From NCBI GenBank assembly GCA_015501055.1, contig JADNYV010000748.1, positions 1 to 16,559 on the forward strand: DNA of 16,559 nucleotides. The letters run 5' to 3'. This document shows positions 1-8,290 of the stretch, in pieces (within the stretch, counting starts at the first letter, position 1; each line of letters opens with the position of its first letter). The notes under the pieces are model-generated. The model made no database searches and was not told the DNA's origin. It saw nothing but the letters and a program-made list of their open reading frames with translations. Source of the DNA: Mucidula mucida. Taxonomy: Eukaryota; Basidiomycota; Agaricomycetes; Agaricales; Physalacriaceae. The position numbers were made by a program, and so were the translations under genes.

Positions 1-498
1 GAACCCGTTCTGATCGTACCACGCGACAACGGCAAGTTTCGAGTCGAGGCAGATTCCTCGAACTATGCCAACGGGGCTGTTCTATCCCAGTTCGTCGAAG
101 GCAAATGGAGACCAGTGGCTTTCCGATCTCGCGCGTTAAATGAAGTTGAACGCAACTACGAGATCTACGACAAAGAAATGATGGCCATCATGGACTCAAT
201 TGATGACTGGAGGCAGTATCTTCTAGGAGCAACGGAGACGGTGGAGGTTTTTACCGATCATCAAAACCTTCAGTACTTCCGGAAGCCGCAGAAGTTGAAC
301 CGGAGGCAGGCGCGATGGGTCACGGAGTTGGCGGAGTATGACATACAGATGATTCACAAGCCGGGCAAGACGATGGGAAAAGCTGATGCCTTGTCAAGGA
401 TGACAGGCCTTGAGAAGGGGGAAAAAGATAACGAAAACATTGTTTTGCTAAACCGGAGTTTTTTATATCACAAATTCAATTTTCTTTACATACAGTAG
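1..498 (+). pseudogene. RNase H domain fragment of Ty3/Gypsy Pol
   Basis: This frame is open from base 1, so the ATG at 115 is only an internal Met. The product is the RNase H domain, which removes the RNA strand of the RNA-DNA hybrid during reverse transcription. Counting the first codon of the window as residue 1, the acidic catalytic residues are D18 (in EADSSNYANGAVLSQ), E59 (in YDKEMMAIMD) and D86 (in FTDHQNL). The end of the domain is typical: RRQARWVTELAEYD, then KADALSR. After about residue 140 the sequence turns A/T-rich, loses resemblance to Pol and hits a stop at 496-498, before the integrase. This is a frameshift in the linker. The domain is confident; the fragment is not a whole gene. 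Confidence 0.92.
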
Positions 499-539
499 CT
501 ACACCGGAGGACGAATTACTTAACAAAATCAAACAAAGA

Positions 540-1438
540 AAAGGAAACAAGACAGATACGTACAAAAAGCATTAGAAAACAAAGAAAAAGGATGGGAAGA
601 GAAGGAAAATGGACTTATTATGTGGAAAGATCGTATTTACATACCGAAGGACAAGGAATTGCGGGGAAGAGTTATTGGAATGCATCATGATGCACAGCTT
701 GCAGGGCATCCCGGACGATACAAGACCCTCGACTGATCACATGTACCTATTGGTGGCCAGGAATCAGCCGAGACGTCCGTGAATAGTAGAAGGGTGTCAA
801 AAATGCCAGGTACAAAGTCACATCGCACGAAGCCGGCTGCACCTCTTCATCCTATTGATGTGCCAAGCGAGCCATGGGAGATAGTAGGGACGGACATGAT
901 TGGAGAACTGCCGGAATCGGAGGATACAACGCAATCAGCACGTTTGTGGACCATTTCACAAAGCATTACACATCATACCGACACCACCACTCTGACGTCA
1001 GAAGGCATGGCCCGCATTTACCGTGATCGCATTTTCCCCATACATGGGATGCCACGACAGATGATACATGATCGCGGTCCACAATACCACTCGCGTTTCA
1101 TGAAGGAATTGTACCGGTTGTTGGGCATACAGGGAAACTTTACAACGGCGTATCATCCACAGGCAAATGGGCAGACGGAACGGTTGAACCAAGAGATAGA
1201 ACATTTCTTACGGTTATTCGTCAACTATCATCAGAACGACTGGCATGAATGGCTACCCTCTGCTGAATTCGTTTACAACGATCGAGTTCACTCGGCGACC
1301 AAAGTCACTCCGTTCTTCGCAGACATGGGCAGACATCCCTACAAAGGCACCGCTCCGAAAACGGCATCGAGAAATGAGACTGCGCAGGAGTTTGCCGACG
1401 GCATGAGGAAACATGGGATGAAGTGGGGTCAGCATTGA
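540..1438 (+). pseudogene. Integrase of the first Ty3/Gypsy element, frameshifted N-terminus
   Basis: The integrase inserts the element's cDNA into the genome. Its zinc-binding N-terminus is broken. A frame at about 570-735 gives DRIYIPKDKELRGRVIG and then HHDAQLAGHPGRYKTLD ending in TGA. The WWPGISRDVRE and CQKCQ parts are in other frames, with stops at the CxxC region near 780-810. The catalytic core is open at 779-1438: D in GTDMIGELP (codon 893-895), D in IHDRGPQY (1070-1072) and E in NGQTERLNQE (1178-1180). The 35 residues between the second D and the E match the D,D-35-E signature. A further frame slip near 930-960 disturbs the segment after GELPES. The ATG at 779 is not a real start. 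The frame ends at 1438, before the GPF module. Confidence 0.9.
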
Positions 1439-1467
1439 AGATGGCAAAGAGGACATGAAACGGTTTT

Positions 1468-2092
1468 ATGACAGGAAGCGGACAGAGCAGTAGAGTACAA
1501 GGAGGCGACAAAGTATGGCTGGAAGGGACGAATCTCAGCACGGATCGACCAATGAAGAAGCTCGATGACAAACGCTTCGGGCCGTTCAAAGTGATCAAGA
1601 AAGTCGGGACGAGCTCTTACAAGCTCCAGATTCCTCACACGTGGAAAAGCATCCATCCCGTGTTCAATGAGGCCCTGTTGACACCTTACCACGAGCCCCA
1701 ATTTCCGACCAACCCCGAGACACGCGTCCACCACCTGTGCTGGAAGGAGCCGAACCAGAATGGGAGGTTGAGAAAGTGGTTAATTCCCGGAAGTACCGCG
1801 GGGGTTTCCAATACAAGGTTCACTGGAAGGGTTATGGCACACACAACAGACATGGGAACCGGCATGCAATCTCAAGAATGCCGACGAAGCCATTCGCGAT
1901 TTCCACCAGCAGTACCCGAACAACCGAAGCCACCTGCGCTTGCTCGCATCGAAGTCCCATGTCGCAATTTCCATCACATCTATTCCGACCCATGCCACCG
2001 CCTGACACCAACCTCTTGACGTCACGCTACCCTCTGCGGCCCTCATGGAGCAAATCTGGCGCAGAATGGAACTTGCGCCTTAAGGAGGGGGT
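1468..2092 (+). pseudogene. GPF module and chromodomain of the first element, split by frameshifts
   Basis: This is the integrase C-terminus. In one frame (open to 2019) the GPF module reads KLDDKRFGPFKVIKKVG, then SSYKLQIPHTWKSIHPVFN. Past about 1730 that frame is nonsense. The neighbouring frame (1737 onward) carries a chromodomain beginning EPEWEVEKVVNSR and FQYKVHWKGYG. The chromodomain end (TWEPACNLKNADEAIRD) is in a third frame near 1850-1900. At least two indels therefore break the module. In intact chromoviruses this domain binds methylated histone H3 and directs insertion to heterochromatin; that role comes from the family and this copy cannot perform it. The element's coding potential ends just before the polypurine tract. 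Confidence 0.88.
2082..2091 (+). other. Polypurine tract of the first element
   Basis: AAGGAGGGGG, followed by TGA and then the first base of the LTR at 2095. A purine run directly upstream of the 3' LTR is the plus-strand DNA primer of LTR retrotransposons. Confidence 0.8.
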
Positions 2093-2094
2093 GA

Positions 2095-2622
2095 TGTTAT
2101 GAATCGCCATATTTTCACACTTTCACATCTTATCATATCTTATCGGGGGCCTTGTCTTATCAACCAACGGACTGTTTCATCATCTGTTTCGTCACCGATC
2201 ATACTCCTTTTCATTACCGAAGCCGTACTCATGTCGGACACACGCCAACACATGGATGACATCATACATGCCGATACCTCATGGACTCCCTATTGTATAC
2301 ACACCGCCGACACTCGTAGCACACATGGTCGTTTCAGTATTATTACTTACATGCAGTTACCACTCGTATTTAATGGTTTCACGGACTAGTAGCATACAAC
2401 ACTGGGTCAAGGGCGTGGAGCATCCCTAGTGGAAACGCGTATGGACAAGGAGTCTCAAACACAGACTTACTAGTATATAAGCAGTAGTGTAGTATCATTG
2501 TACTTTAGTTCCGATCTCGTTTATACACCTGGCCTAGCCTAGTCTTACGAACGCGAACGCTTTCTTCCTTAGTTCTTACTGTGGTACCTGGTTGAGTCTC
2601 GTGGCTTAGTCAGTCGCTAACA
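2095..2622 (+). repeat. 3' LTR of the first Ty3/Gypsy element, 528 bp
   Basis: The repeat begins TGTTATGAATCG right after the polypurine tract and ends CAGTCGCTAACA. The ends form the inverted repeat TGTTA/TAACA, the expected TG...CA terminus. A TATA box lies at 2474-2480. The open frame at 2099-2389 inside it is fortuitous. No second copy of this LTR occurs in the window, so the boundaries rest on the terminal motifs and the polypurine tract. Confidence 0.85.
2474..2480 (+). promoter_or_regulatory. TATA box in the first element's LTR
   Basis: TATATAA, about 140 bp before the LTR 3' end, in the usual position for the U3 promoter of an LTR. In this copy it would fire out of the element towards the HMG-box relic about 540 bp downstream on the same strand. 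Confidence 0.5.
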
Positions 2623-3019
2623 GACTTGAACCAGAATCGCCAACGTTATCCGACCGACACCAGCACAACGGAGGTGGCGTGCATTAGCAATCCCGCTGAT
2701 TGCTGCGGCGCGCGCCGTACCATGAATGGTACCATCTTAAAGAACCTCCATGATCCAGAAGAAAACTTTGTGCGAGACGAGTGCCAAGCGTTTTTCTCGC
2801 GATCATTTGTTCGCACACGTTCATTCACCAATCTCTCTGGCTCGTCTGTTGAGTCATGACTACACTCTCAGGGGGCCTCGATAATCTACACTTTGTTGTG
2901 TCCTAGGCCAACATTCAACGAGGGCGCTTTGATCACTTTGTTCTGGTGTGTTTGCTATTGGGCTACTTGTAATATAAACATGACGTGCACTTTCTCTCTC
3001 AGAGCATCCCCGCGACACC
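2623..3019. other. Spacer between LTR and HMG-box relic, no convincing gene
   Basis: The frames here (for example 2626-2859 on +) show no recognisable domain and no good start. The right half behaves like a promoter: TAATATAAAC (about 2970-2979) lies roughly 45 bp upstream of the ATG at 3020, followed by a pyrimidine-rich CTTTCTCTCTC. Two CTTTGTT boxes lie further upstream. Confidence 0.5.
2889..2942. promoter_or_regulatory. Two CTTTGTT boxes upstream of the HMG-box gene
   Basis: CACTTTGTTG (core 2891-2897) and CACTTTGTTC (core 2936-2942) sit 45 bp apart, about 80-130 bp before the ATG at 3020. CTTTGTT is the complement of AACAAAG, the core site of sequence-specific HMG-box proteins, and resembles the TR box bound by fission yeast Ste11. 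Two copies before an HMG-box gene would fit autoregulation. The match is short, so chance is possible. Confidence 0.35.
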
Positions 3020-3610
3020 ATGCCATCCTCAGTCTCGGCCTCTACTCGTAGCCGTCGCACCAGAATTCGCACCACAGCCCCTAGCACTATCTGGCGCCCT
3101 CCCAACTCCTTCATCCTCTTCCGCCAGGAATACGCCCGCCTCTACGCTGGCTTAAAAACTCTCCAGAGCATTTAGCCGCTGTGGAAAAGGAAAATCATGC
3201 GAAGAAGTACACAGACTACAGATTTATGCCGCAGACAAAGGAGGTCAAGGAAGATACGACGAGGACCATTGAGACGACGGTCGACTCGCAGCAGGCTTGG
3301 ACATACGGCCATTACCATTCGGCCCTTCATGAAACGACGCCACTCCCCAACCCGGCCCATCTGCACAACAAATGGATGCTGGCCACGTCACACCCTACTT
3401 CCCCGAAACGTATTGGCCGTCCTCTTCGCCTCCCGCTCAGTACATCCATCAGCCTCTACAAGTTCCTGTACGTTTCATAACTTATGGTTGACGACGACTA
3501 GTCTATTCTAACCTGACTCATAGCAGACTTCCGACAAGACATTTAAAGATTTTGATTATGTCCAGTTCTTTGGCATCCTTCTGCCCCCCATTCAACCTTT
3601 CGAATGCTGA
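3020..3610 (+). pseudogene. Relic HMG-box transcription factor gene
   Basis: The ATG at 3020 (context ACACCATGCC) opens a frame with a basic Ser/Arg start, then W25-RPPNSFILFRQEYARL, the first helix of a MATA/Ste11-type HMG box. That frame stops at TAG 3173. From 3151 a different frame continues the end of the same domain: LKNSPEHLAAVEKENHAKKY, then TDYRFMPQTKE. About 15-20 codons of the box, including the conserved middle helix, are absent and the frame is shifted. Around 3330 the coding sense moves to a third frame (GHVTPYFPETYWPSS, QYIHQPLQVP), which runs into an intron at 3468-3523 and a short last exon (FKDFDYVQFFGILLPP) ending at TGA 3608. Such proteins bind AACAAAG-like DNA, and in fungi many control mating and sexual development. 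The domain is confident; exact function is not. Sequencing indels could explain the frame changes but not the missing helix. Confidence 0.78.
3468..3523 (+). other. Probable 56-bp spliceosomal intron in the HMG-box relic
   Basis: Donor GTACGT at 3468, branch site CTAAC at 3508-3512 and acceptor CATAG ending at 3523. Length and motifs fit basidiomycete introns. Joining the flanks keeps one frame open from about 3333 to the TGA at 3608. Confidence 0.65.
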
Positions 3611-3866
3611 TCTGGAGCTGAGAGATATTGCCGATGGGCAAAGCGGACGACGGAGAGATGTTCCCATAACAGAAGGACTCCTTCAGCTTACAGCCCATTC
3701 ATACTGTATATTACTTGCTACTTCCCTCCATATCGGAATTGTTTATGAGTTCTATGCCTATGATCATCATGCATTACACGTAGAATACTCTCGTTCGACT
3801 TAAGGCTTACTGAACTGAATATCAGAAAAGTCTAAAAGGGAATACTAAGATAAACAGATCTAAACT
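3611..3866. other. Intergenic stretch between two convergent host genes
   Basis: A/T-rich towards its right end. It lies between the end of the HMG-box relic (+) and the stop codon of the minus-strand exon (TAA at 3867-3869), so it probably holds both 3' untranslated regions. The + frame at 3552-3803 has no recognisable domain and overlaps the relic's last exon. Confidence 0.5.
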
Positions 3867-4148
3867 TTAAAGTCTAACACTCAACTTGTCGCCACCATCG
3901 TGTCTCAGCCCTCTCACCAATATCCTTAACGTCTCCCACAAATCCGCCTTCAGCGCCTCCATCCTCCCCACCTCTAGCCCCCACCTCGGCGGTAACCCAG
4001 GGACAATGCGCCCATGACACCTCTGTGGATCCATCTTCTCCACGCGTAGTCCGGCCTCCTGCTTCGTCCACGCCTCGACAATAGCGCAGCAATAACACAT
4101 CTTACGACTCGAGCTAATGTGCGGCATGTAGACGACGCGGGATACGAG
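3867..4148 (-). CDS. Last exon of an unknown host gene interrupted by the second retrotransposon
   Basis: Read on the minus strand, the exon begins at 4148 directly after an AG acceptor (4149-4150) and ends at TAA 3867-3869. It encodes about 93 residues starting LVSRVVYMPHISSSRKMCYC, with Cys and Trp in CCAIVEAWTKQE, and a leucine/arginine-rich helical end (ALKADLWETLRILVRGLRHD). I do not recognise the family. The exon joins in phase to the sequence ending at 13835 when the intron (4149-13834) is removed: the last codon there is GAC and this exon starts on a codon boundary. The ATG at about 4127 would be an internal Met. Whether the host gene is still expressed across a 9.7-kb intron is unknown. 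Confidence 0.6.
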   Translation of the reverse strand, partial: LVSRVVYMPHISSSRKMCYCCAIVEAWTKQEAGLRVEKMDPQRCHGRIVPGLPPRWGLEVGRMEALKADLWETLRILVRGLRHDGGDKLSVRL

Positions 4149-4190
4149 CTATGTCTAGTCAGAACGAGACGGTGAGGGAGAAGGAAGAGG

Positions 4191-4195
4191 ACTTA
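4191..4195. repeat. Target site duplication, left copy (ACTTA)
   Basis: ACTTA directly precedes the 5' LTR at 4196 and recurs directly after the 3' LTR. A 5-bp duplication is standard for Ty3/Gypsy integrases. On the host gene's strand it reads TAAGT, bases 2-6 of the splice donor. Confidence 0.93.
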
Positions 4196-4482
4196 TGTAA
4201 CGATTAGGTGACATGCACCGCCACCTATATTACTTCCGCGCCTCAGTTTACTCCCCCCTCTTTGATATACTACCCGATTCGTATTAATTACTATACTACT
4301 TTGACTCAGCTAGATAAAATACTATATATATAGCCTCGTAGCTAGAGTCGTAAGTAGGATCTCCCAAATCTACTATTTTATCCAGTCATTTGGTCCCTCT
4401 GAGACTCGACTCTCCTCGACTCTCATCACTCCCTCATACCCGTGTGACGGCTACCGTGGTCTTTGATCACGCTAACCTCACA
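4196..4482 (+). repeat. 5' LTR of the second element, 287 bp
   Basis: Starts TGTAACGATTAGG and ends GCTAACCTCACA (TG...CA). It matches 13542-13828 over the full length with no difference I could find by eye. It holds a TATA run at 4323-4332 framed by a 9-bp inverted repeat (GATAAAATA 4313-4321, TATTTTATC 4374-4382). The downstream half is rich in CTCGACTCTC-like pyrimidine repeats. Confidence 0.97.
4323..4332 (+). promoter_or_regulatory. TATA box of the second element
   Basis: TATATATATA in the middle of the 5' LTR, the expected U3 promoter position. Transcription would start some tens of bases downstream, inside the LTR, leaving a leader of about 200-240 bases before the gag ATG. Confidence 0.55.
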
Positions 4483-4595
4483 TATTTTGACTAGACCCCC
4501 CACCACTCTGCTTTTCTAAAAACCTCTCTCTCTCCCCGCCGACGGAGCCCCCAGGTCTGATCAACCCGGACATCCTCGACACCCGACCCTCAAAA
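4483..4595 (+). other. Leader of the second element, with the unidentified primer-binding region
   Basis: The bases after the LTR are TATTTTGACTAGACCCCCC. They do not start with TGG, so a site matching a tRNA 3' CCA end is not present at the usual place. Priming from an internal tRNA fragment or self-priming, known in other LTR elements, would be alternatives. The rest is pyrimidine-rich (CTCTCTCTCCCCGCC) and leads to the gag ATG at 4596. Confidence 0.5.
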
Positions 4596-6440
4596 ATGTC
4601 TACCCACTACAACCTTCGCACTCGGCGTCGAGCCCTTTCTGCTCCGCCAACCCCCTCTGTTCACAACGACGCCGACGATAATGTCGACGGCGTTGTTACT
4701 CCCGACCAAAACTCAGGTGCGCAACCTGACACTTCTCCTCTTACTACTCCGCTGTCCGAACCAGACTTGTATATACCCACCCACTCCGAGGCGCGCGCGG
4801 CATCTGCGGATGTCTCGTTGCCCTCGCGTATCCCTGAAGAACATCGCGATGTTCCTCAGGCGGCTCTGGTCAGCGATGACCATGATTCTGCACGATCTAT
4901 CAAGGTTGAAGAGGATTCAAACCCTCTGCCCTGGATCACTGTCTCCTACTCTCGTAGCAATTCCCCTGTCAGTAGTGAACAAAATAAAGTTGATTTGTAC
5001 CTTAAAATGCAAATAGCAAAAGATAAAGCTGAGGCAATCCACGCGGCTGAGAGTGCACTCTCGCATGGTCAAAGGAAATTGATTGCTCGTCGGGTCAATG
5101 CTCTAAAAATATACGAGCCCGGCGAACGTTCGGACGATTCATCCGAGGATGAACCCGAAGCTCCTTCCCGTCCTGAAAGTCCAGAACTAGTGTATACAGG
5201 CAAAGGAAAAACTATAGATCCCCGCAACTGGGGAAATGTCAACTTCAAAGATGAGAATGGAGATGGACTACTCTTACAAGAGGCCATGCTCCGGGACTTC
5301 AAATCAAAAAAGAAAGTCCCCACCAAGAAGATCATCAGTGGTCCTCGTTTATTCTCGAGCACTGCATTTGATGATGAGGATGATCATTCGGAGGATGAAA
5401 GTCCCACGGACACGTTCAATCCGAAGACAGCGGGTCCCTCTAACCAAAAGGCGAACCGAAAGTCAACGAAAGAGGAAATCGAAGACGACAATGCTCCTCC
5501 AAAGCGAAAGGGAGCATACCAGTTGTCGAAGTATGTCCTTGAGGCTACCTCTGAGTCATCTGAGGATGAAGCTGGGCCTAAGAAGGTCAAGCGTAAAAAG
5601 AAGAAGTCCAAGAAACGCGCCACTTCTTCTCCCATCACAGACAATATAACCGAAAAAATCCACGATGCTGTGGAAGAACGCACGCGTACTCGGTCAAAGA
5701 CCAAGGTGAACAGCTCCAAAGACTTCTTCATCCCGTCCAAACAAATCGCGCCGGAAAGTCACCTGGACAAGCTTCTCAATGGAGGGAAAAGGAACAACCG
5801 TTCTGACCCACCGGAAGATTTAAGCAGCGCGTCGTCGAGCTCCAGCTCTTCGTCGTCGTCGTCCAGTGACTCGTCGGGTGAATCTAGTTCGGATTCGGAC
5901 TCTTCGGGCCATAAGAAATCCAAGCGCCATGCCTCGAAGAAGCACTCCAAGAAGAAGAAGAGTCGCAAATCCCTTCTGAAGCCCGAGCCACCTGAAAAAT
6001 ACAACGGGTCAGCAAGTGTTCGGGACTTCATGAAGTTTGTAACAGATGGTACCTCGTATGTTCGCGACGGTTGTGTCGCTAAGAAGTATCGAGTGTCCAA
6101 ACTTGCTCGGTACTTGACGGGTATTGCCCATGATTTCTACATCAGCAAGGTAGCTGATGATGTCCGCAACTGGCGCCTGAAGCAATTCTTCACGGCGCTT
6201 TACAATCACTGCTTCCCGTTGACCTATCGAATGGATCAGCGCGCTAAATTGGACAACTGTCGACAGGGTGAACGTACCGTGCGGCAGCATATCACGTCCC
6301 TAAGCGAACTGTTCAACACGGTTGGTATTACCGATGAACCGATAGAGTTATCCGGCTCTGGCGCAGTCTTAGCTCTCGAATCCAACAAGAGCTCTGGAAG
6401 GAGAAACTCACTCCTGAAACCTCCTTGTATGACGAGGTAG
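4596..6440 (+). CDS. gag: Gag polyprotein, N-terminal and capsid part, truncated by a frameshift
   Basis: The ATG at 4596 (CAAAAATGTC) is the first in the leader and starts MSTHYNLRTRRRALS. Order: a Ser/Thr/Pro/Asp-rich N-terminus (1-125), a helical stretch (about 130-170), the conserved phrase YTGKGKTIDPRNWGN (200-214), acidic and basic blocks with lysine clusters near 330 that could be nuclear localisation signals, a polyserine tract (about 410-440) and the capsid domain (about 461-583). The capsid reads PPEKYNGSASVRDFMKF, RYLTGIAHDFY, WRLKQFFTALYNHCFPLTYR, like the retrotransposon gag family. Gag coats the genomic RNA and forms the particle. Near 6345 the frame slips by one base (TDEP, then a neighbouring frame giving RVIRLWRSL), so the last 30 codons to 6440 are out of frame and the zinc knuckle is cut off. 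Confidence 0.9.
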   Translation: MSTHYNLRTRRRALSAPPTPSVHNDADDNVDGVVTPDQNSGAQPDTSPLTTPLSEPDLYIPTHSEARAASADVSLPSRIPEEHRDVPQAALVSDDHDSARSIKVEEDSNPLPWITVSYSRSNSPVSSEQNKVDLYLKMQIAKDKAEAIHAAESALSHGQRKLIARRVNALKIYEPGERSDDSSEDEPEAPSRPESPELVYTGKGKTIDPRNWGNVNFKDENGDGLLLQEAMLRDFKSKKKVPTKKIISGPRLFSSTAFDDEDDHSEDESPTDTFNPKTAGPSNQKANRKSTKEEIEDDNAPPKRKGAYQLSKYVLEATSESSEDEAGPKKVKRKKKKSKKRATSSPITDNITEKIHDAVEERTRTRSKTKVNSSKDFFIPSKQIAPESHLDKLLNGGKRNNRSDPPEDLSSASSSSSSSSSSSSDSSGESSSDSDSSGHKKSKRHASKKHSKKKKSRKSLLKPEPPEKYNGSASVRDFMKFVTDGTSYVRDGCVAKKYRVSKLARYLTGIAHDFYISKVADDVRNWRLKQFFTALYNHCFPLTYRMDQRAKLDNCRQGERTVRQHITSLSELFNTVGITDEPIELSGSGAVLALESNKSSGRRNSLLKPPCMTR

Positions 6441-6860
6441 TCAATGCCGCCGAACTTGCTGAGATGATCTTAGCAATCGGACGACGCAACTACGAACAGA
6501 CAAACCCCAACAATCGGCGGAATGACAATTCAAAGTCATACTATCACCCCCTCTCAAAGGGTTCATTTTCCTCAACTCGACCTCTTCAGGCCGCAAGCTC
6601 AAGGTTCAACGGTCCTCGTGTTAACCCGATCGGGCCAGCACCAACGTCGTACTCGCGGAAATCAAAGATTTGGACCACGGTCAAGGGATAGACCAAAGTC
6701 AAATCGTCGGGAACTCTCCGAGAAGGAAAAAGAGGAATATCGGTCCAAGAACCTTTGTTTCCGATGCGGCGGGCCTGGTCATATGTCGTACCAGTGCCCA
6801 GACGGGAAAAATGTGTCTGGCGGAAGAGGAGGAGGCCCTCCAGGTCTTCATTCCTCTAGT
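6346..6860 (+). pseudogene. gag: Out-of-frame end of capsid and nucleocapsid zinc knuckle
   Basis: After the slip near 6345 the capsid continues in the next frame (RVIRLWRSLSSRIQQELWKE, then YDEVVNAAELAEMILAIGRR) until about 6650. A second slip returns the reading to the original gag frame for an Arg-rich stretch and the CCHC zinc knuckle CFRCGGPGHMSYQC (6756-6797; spacing C-x2-C-x4-H-x4-C intact), followed by a Gly-rich stretch. The knuckle binds and packages the element's RNA. The two slips compensate, so an intact relative should encode this as one gag C-terminus. In this copy no single frame links capsid to knuckle. Confidence 0.85.
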
Positions 6861-8290
6861 GCGCGCTTAAACACGGCTCCCGAACCTGTCGTTGATAGTA
6901 CAAATGATATTTGGACATCTGCTGTCCGTTTTGCTTACCCTACATGTGATCAGATGAATGGTTCACGGACGATAACGCAAGTGATACTGACTCTGATGAT
7001 GAAACGGACGATGGCCTAGCTGCCAAACTTTCTGAGGTTGAACATTTTGTAAACAGCTACTAGAGAATGATCAGTACAATGCCAGTGATTCTGAGTACGG
7101 ATCTGACCTGGATCTTCCTCCTCTCCAAGACGTCTCCGACAGCGAAGACGAAGAAGACAATGTCAGCAGAAATGATCCCGTCACCTGGGAAACTTCTTCA
7201 AGTGCGATATGCGTAAAGAAATCTATAATGATGCTGGACCATGCTCCACCGGTCCGCCGTCTCTTGCAAGTGTTAGCGAGTCTGATTTCAACAATGACAA
7301 GACCTCCAGTTCAGATGATAACGGAAGCTCTGGCTCAGACAGCGAGATCCGCATGTTTCGCTTCATTCCACGCCCGCTCGAAAACAGCGAGCGAAGTATG
7401 CCACCGGAGAGCCTGAAATCGTCAACCATGGCTTCAACCTTCCAGACTGCTGTAAAGCAGATCTGGGAAATCGCTCCGACACGTCACAACCAAACCTGAA
7501 CAGGCTTCTTCCCGAGTCGGTTCTGGCCAAGGAAGGACACGCGTTTCAACAGATAGATGACGAGACACGAGCTACGCGCTCCGTAACCATGGACCATACA
7601 AAAATTGGGTGGATTCGGGCAGACGCGATTAGCTTTGCACTCACGAAAGCGGCACCCTACCCGGCGAAGACAATAGCCAGGAACCTCGTCGTATTTTCTC
7701 GTACAGGACAGTAGGCGATAAATATGTTGTGTACGATAACCGCTATGATTTGGATCAGCTCTTGATTCCTCGAGAACTCGCGGAAACCCTACCTTCCCTC
7801 TCGTTGAGTGTACGCCATGCAGCGCGGTACGAGTAATGGAGTCAACTGGTATTCCTTGCCAGCCACAATGCTTGGGCTGGCAGAGGGCAGCTCCGATGGT
7901 TGGAGGAAGAGGCTGTCGAACAGTACCTCAATGTTTCCAGCCATATCCGGTGATTCCTCGCAAATTGGTCGAACTGAACGTTTCCACTGCAGGACAGATG
8001 ACGATGGTGTTAGCTTGAGCATCTGGGATACTCACCAAGATCTCCGATTCAAACTAGCCAAGGACCGTGTACGCAAACCACTGTTTAACCTTAACAACTG
8101 GTATCGTGTGCTTCTAACAAAATCTCAGAACCACTAGACTGGGATCTTGAGGATACTGGGACAACGTACCTATCTTCGGATATCTCCAGGAAGTGATGGA
8201 CCGCATGGACGACGAACTTGACGTCCTGCGCGTATCCGGCGCTCAAGTGCCGCGAGATAGATACGCGGCCGTTCAACGGAATTCTGCGCG
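6861..8290 (+). pseudogene. Acidic spacer between zinc knuckle and protease, many frameshifts
   Basis: No frame stays coding for more than about 300 bases, but coding-like pieces follow each other in changing frames: an acidic piece (WFTDDNASDTDSDDETDD) near 6960-7010, another (SDSEDEEDNVSRND) near 7130-7180, a Ser/Asp piece (KTSSSDDNGSSGSDSEIRMF) near 7300-7360, then globular-looking pieces (GWIRADAISFALTKAAPYP near 7610-7660; KYVVYDNRYDLDQLLIPREL near 7720-7780; IWDTHQDLRFKLAKDRVRKP near 8020-8075). The last two share a basic-acidic layout and may be two copies of one unit. In an intact relative this would be a long gag-pol linker of about 450 residues. Function unknown. Confidence 0.6.

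Larger units (their letters stand above)
1..2622 (+). mobile_element. 3' part of a decayed chromovirus-type Ty3/Gypsy LTR retrotransposon
   Basis: The window opens inside the pol gene of a Ty3/Gypsy element. The order RNase H (1-498), integrase (about 550-1438), GPF module (about 1560-1720), chromodomain (about 1755-1930), polypurine tract (2082-2091) and LTR (2095-2622) is that of a chromovirus. The 5' LTR, gag, protease and reverse transcriptase would lie left of base 1. Reading frames change at several points and stops interrupt the integrase N-terminus, so this copy cannot make a full Pol protein. It differs from the second element in LTR length and sequence and in having a canonical chromodomain, so the two are separate families. 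The bases after the LTR (2623-2627, GACTT) are the candidate target duplication, but the matching copy is outside the window. Confidence 0.93.

Noticed and set aside
2099..2389. 96-codon frame inside the first LTR
   Set aside because: LTRs are non-coding; the product is not protein-like and no start context or homology supports it.
2626..2859. 77-codon frame after the first LTR
   Set aside because: Starts at a TTG, has no domain, and overlaps an equally open minus-strand frame; probably chance.
5830..5890. TCG-rich microsatellite in gag as a separate repeat element
   Set aside because: It is simply the DNA of the polyserine tract of Gag and stays in frame.
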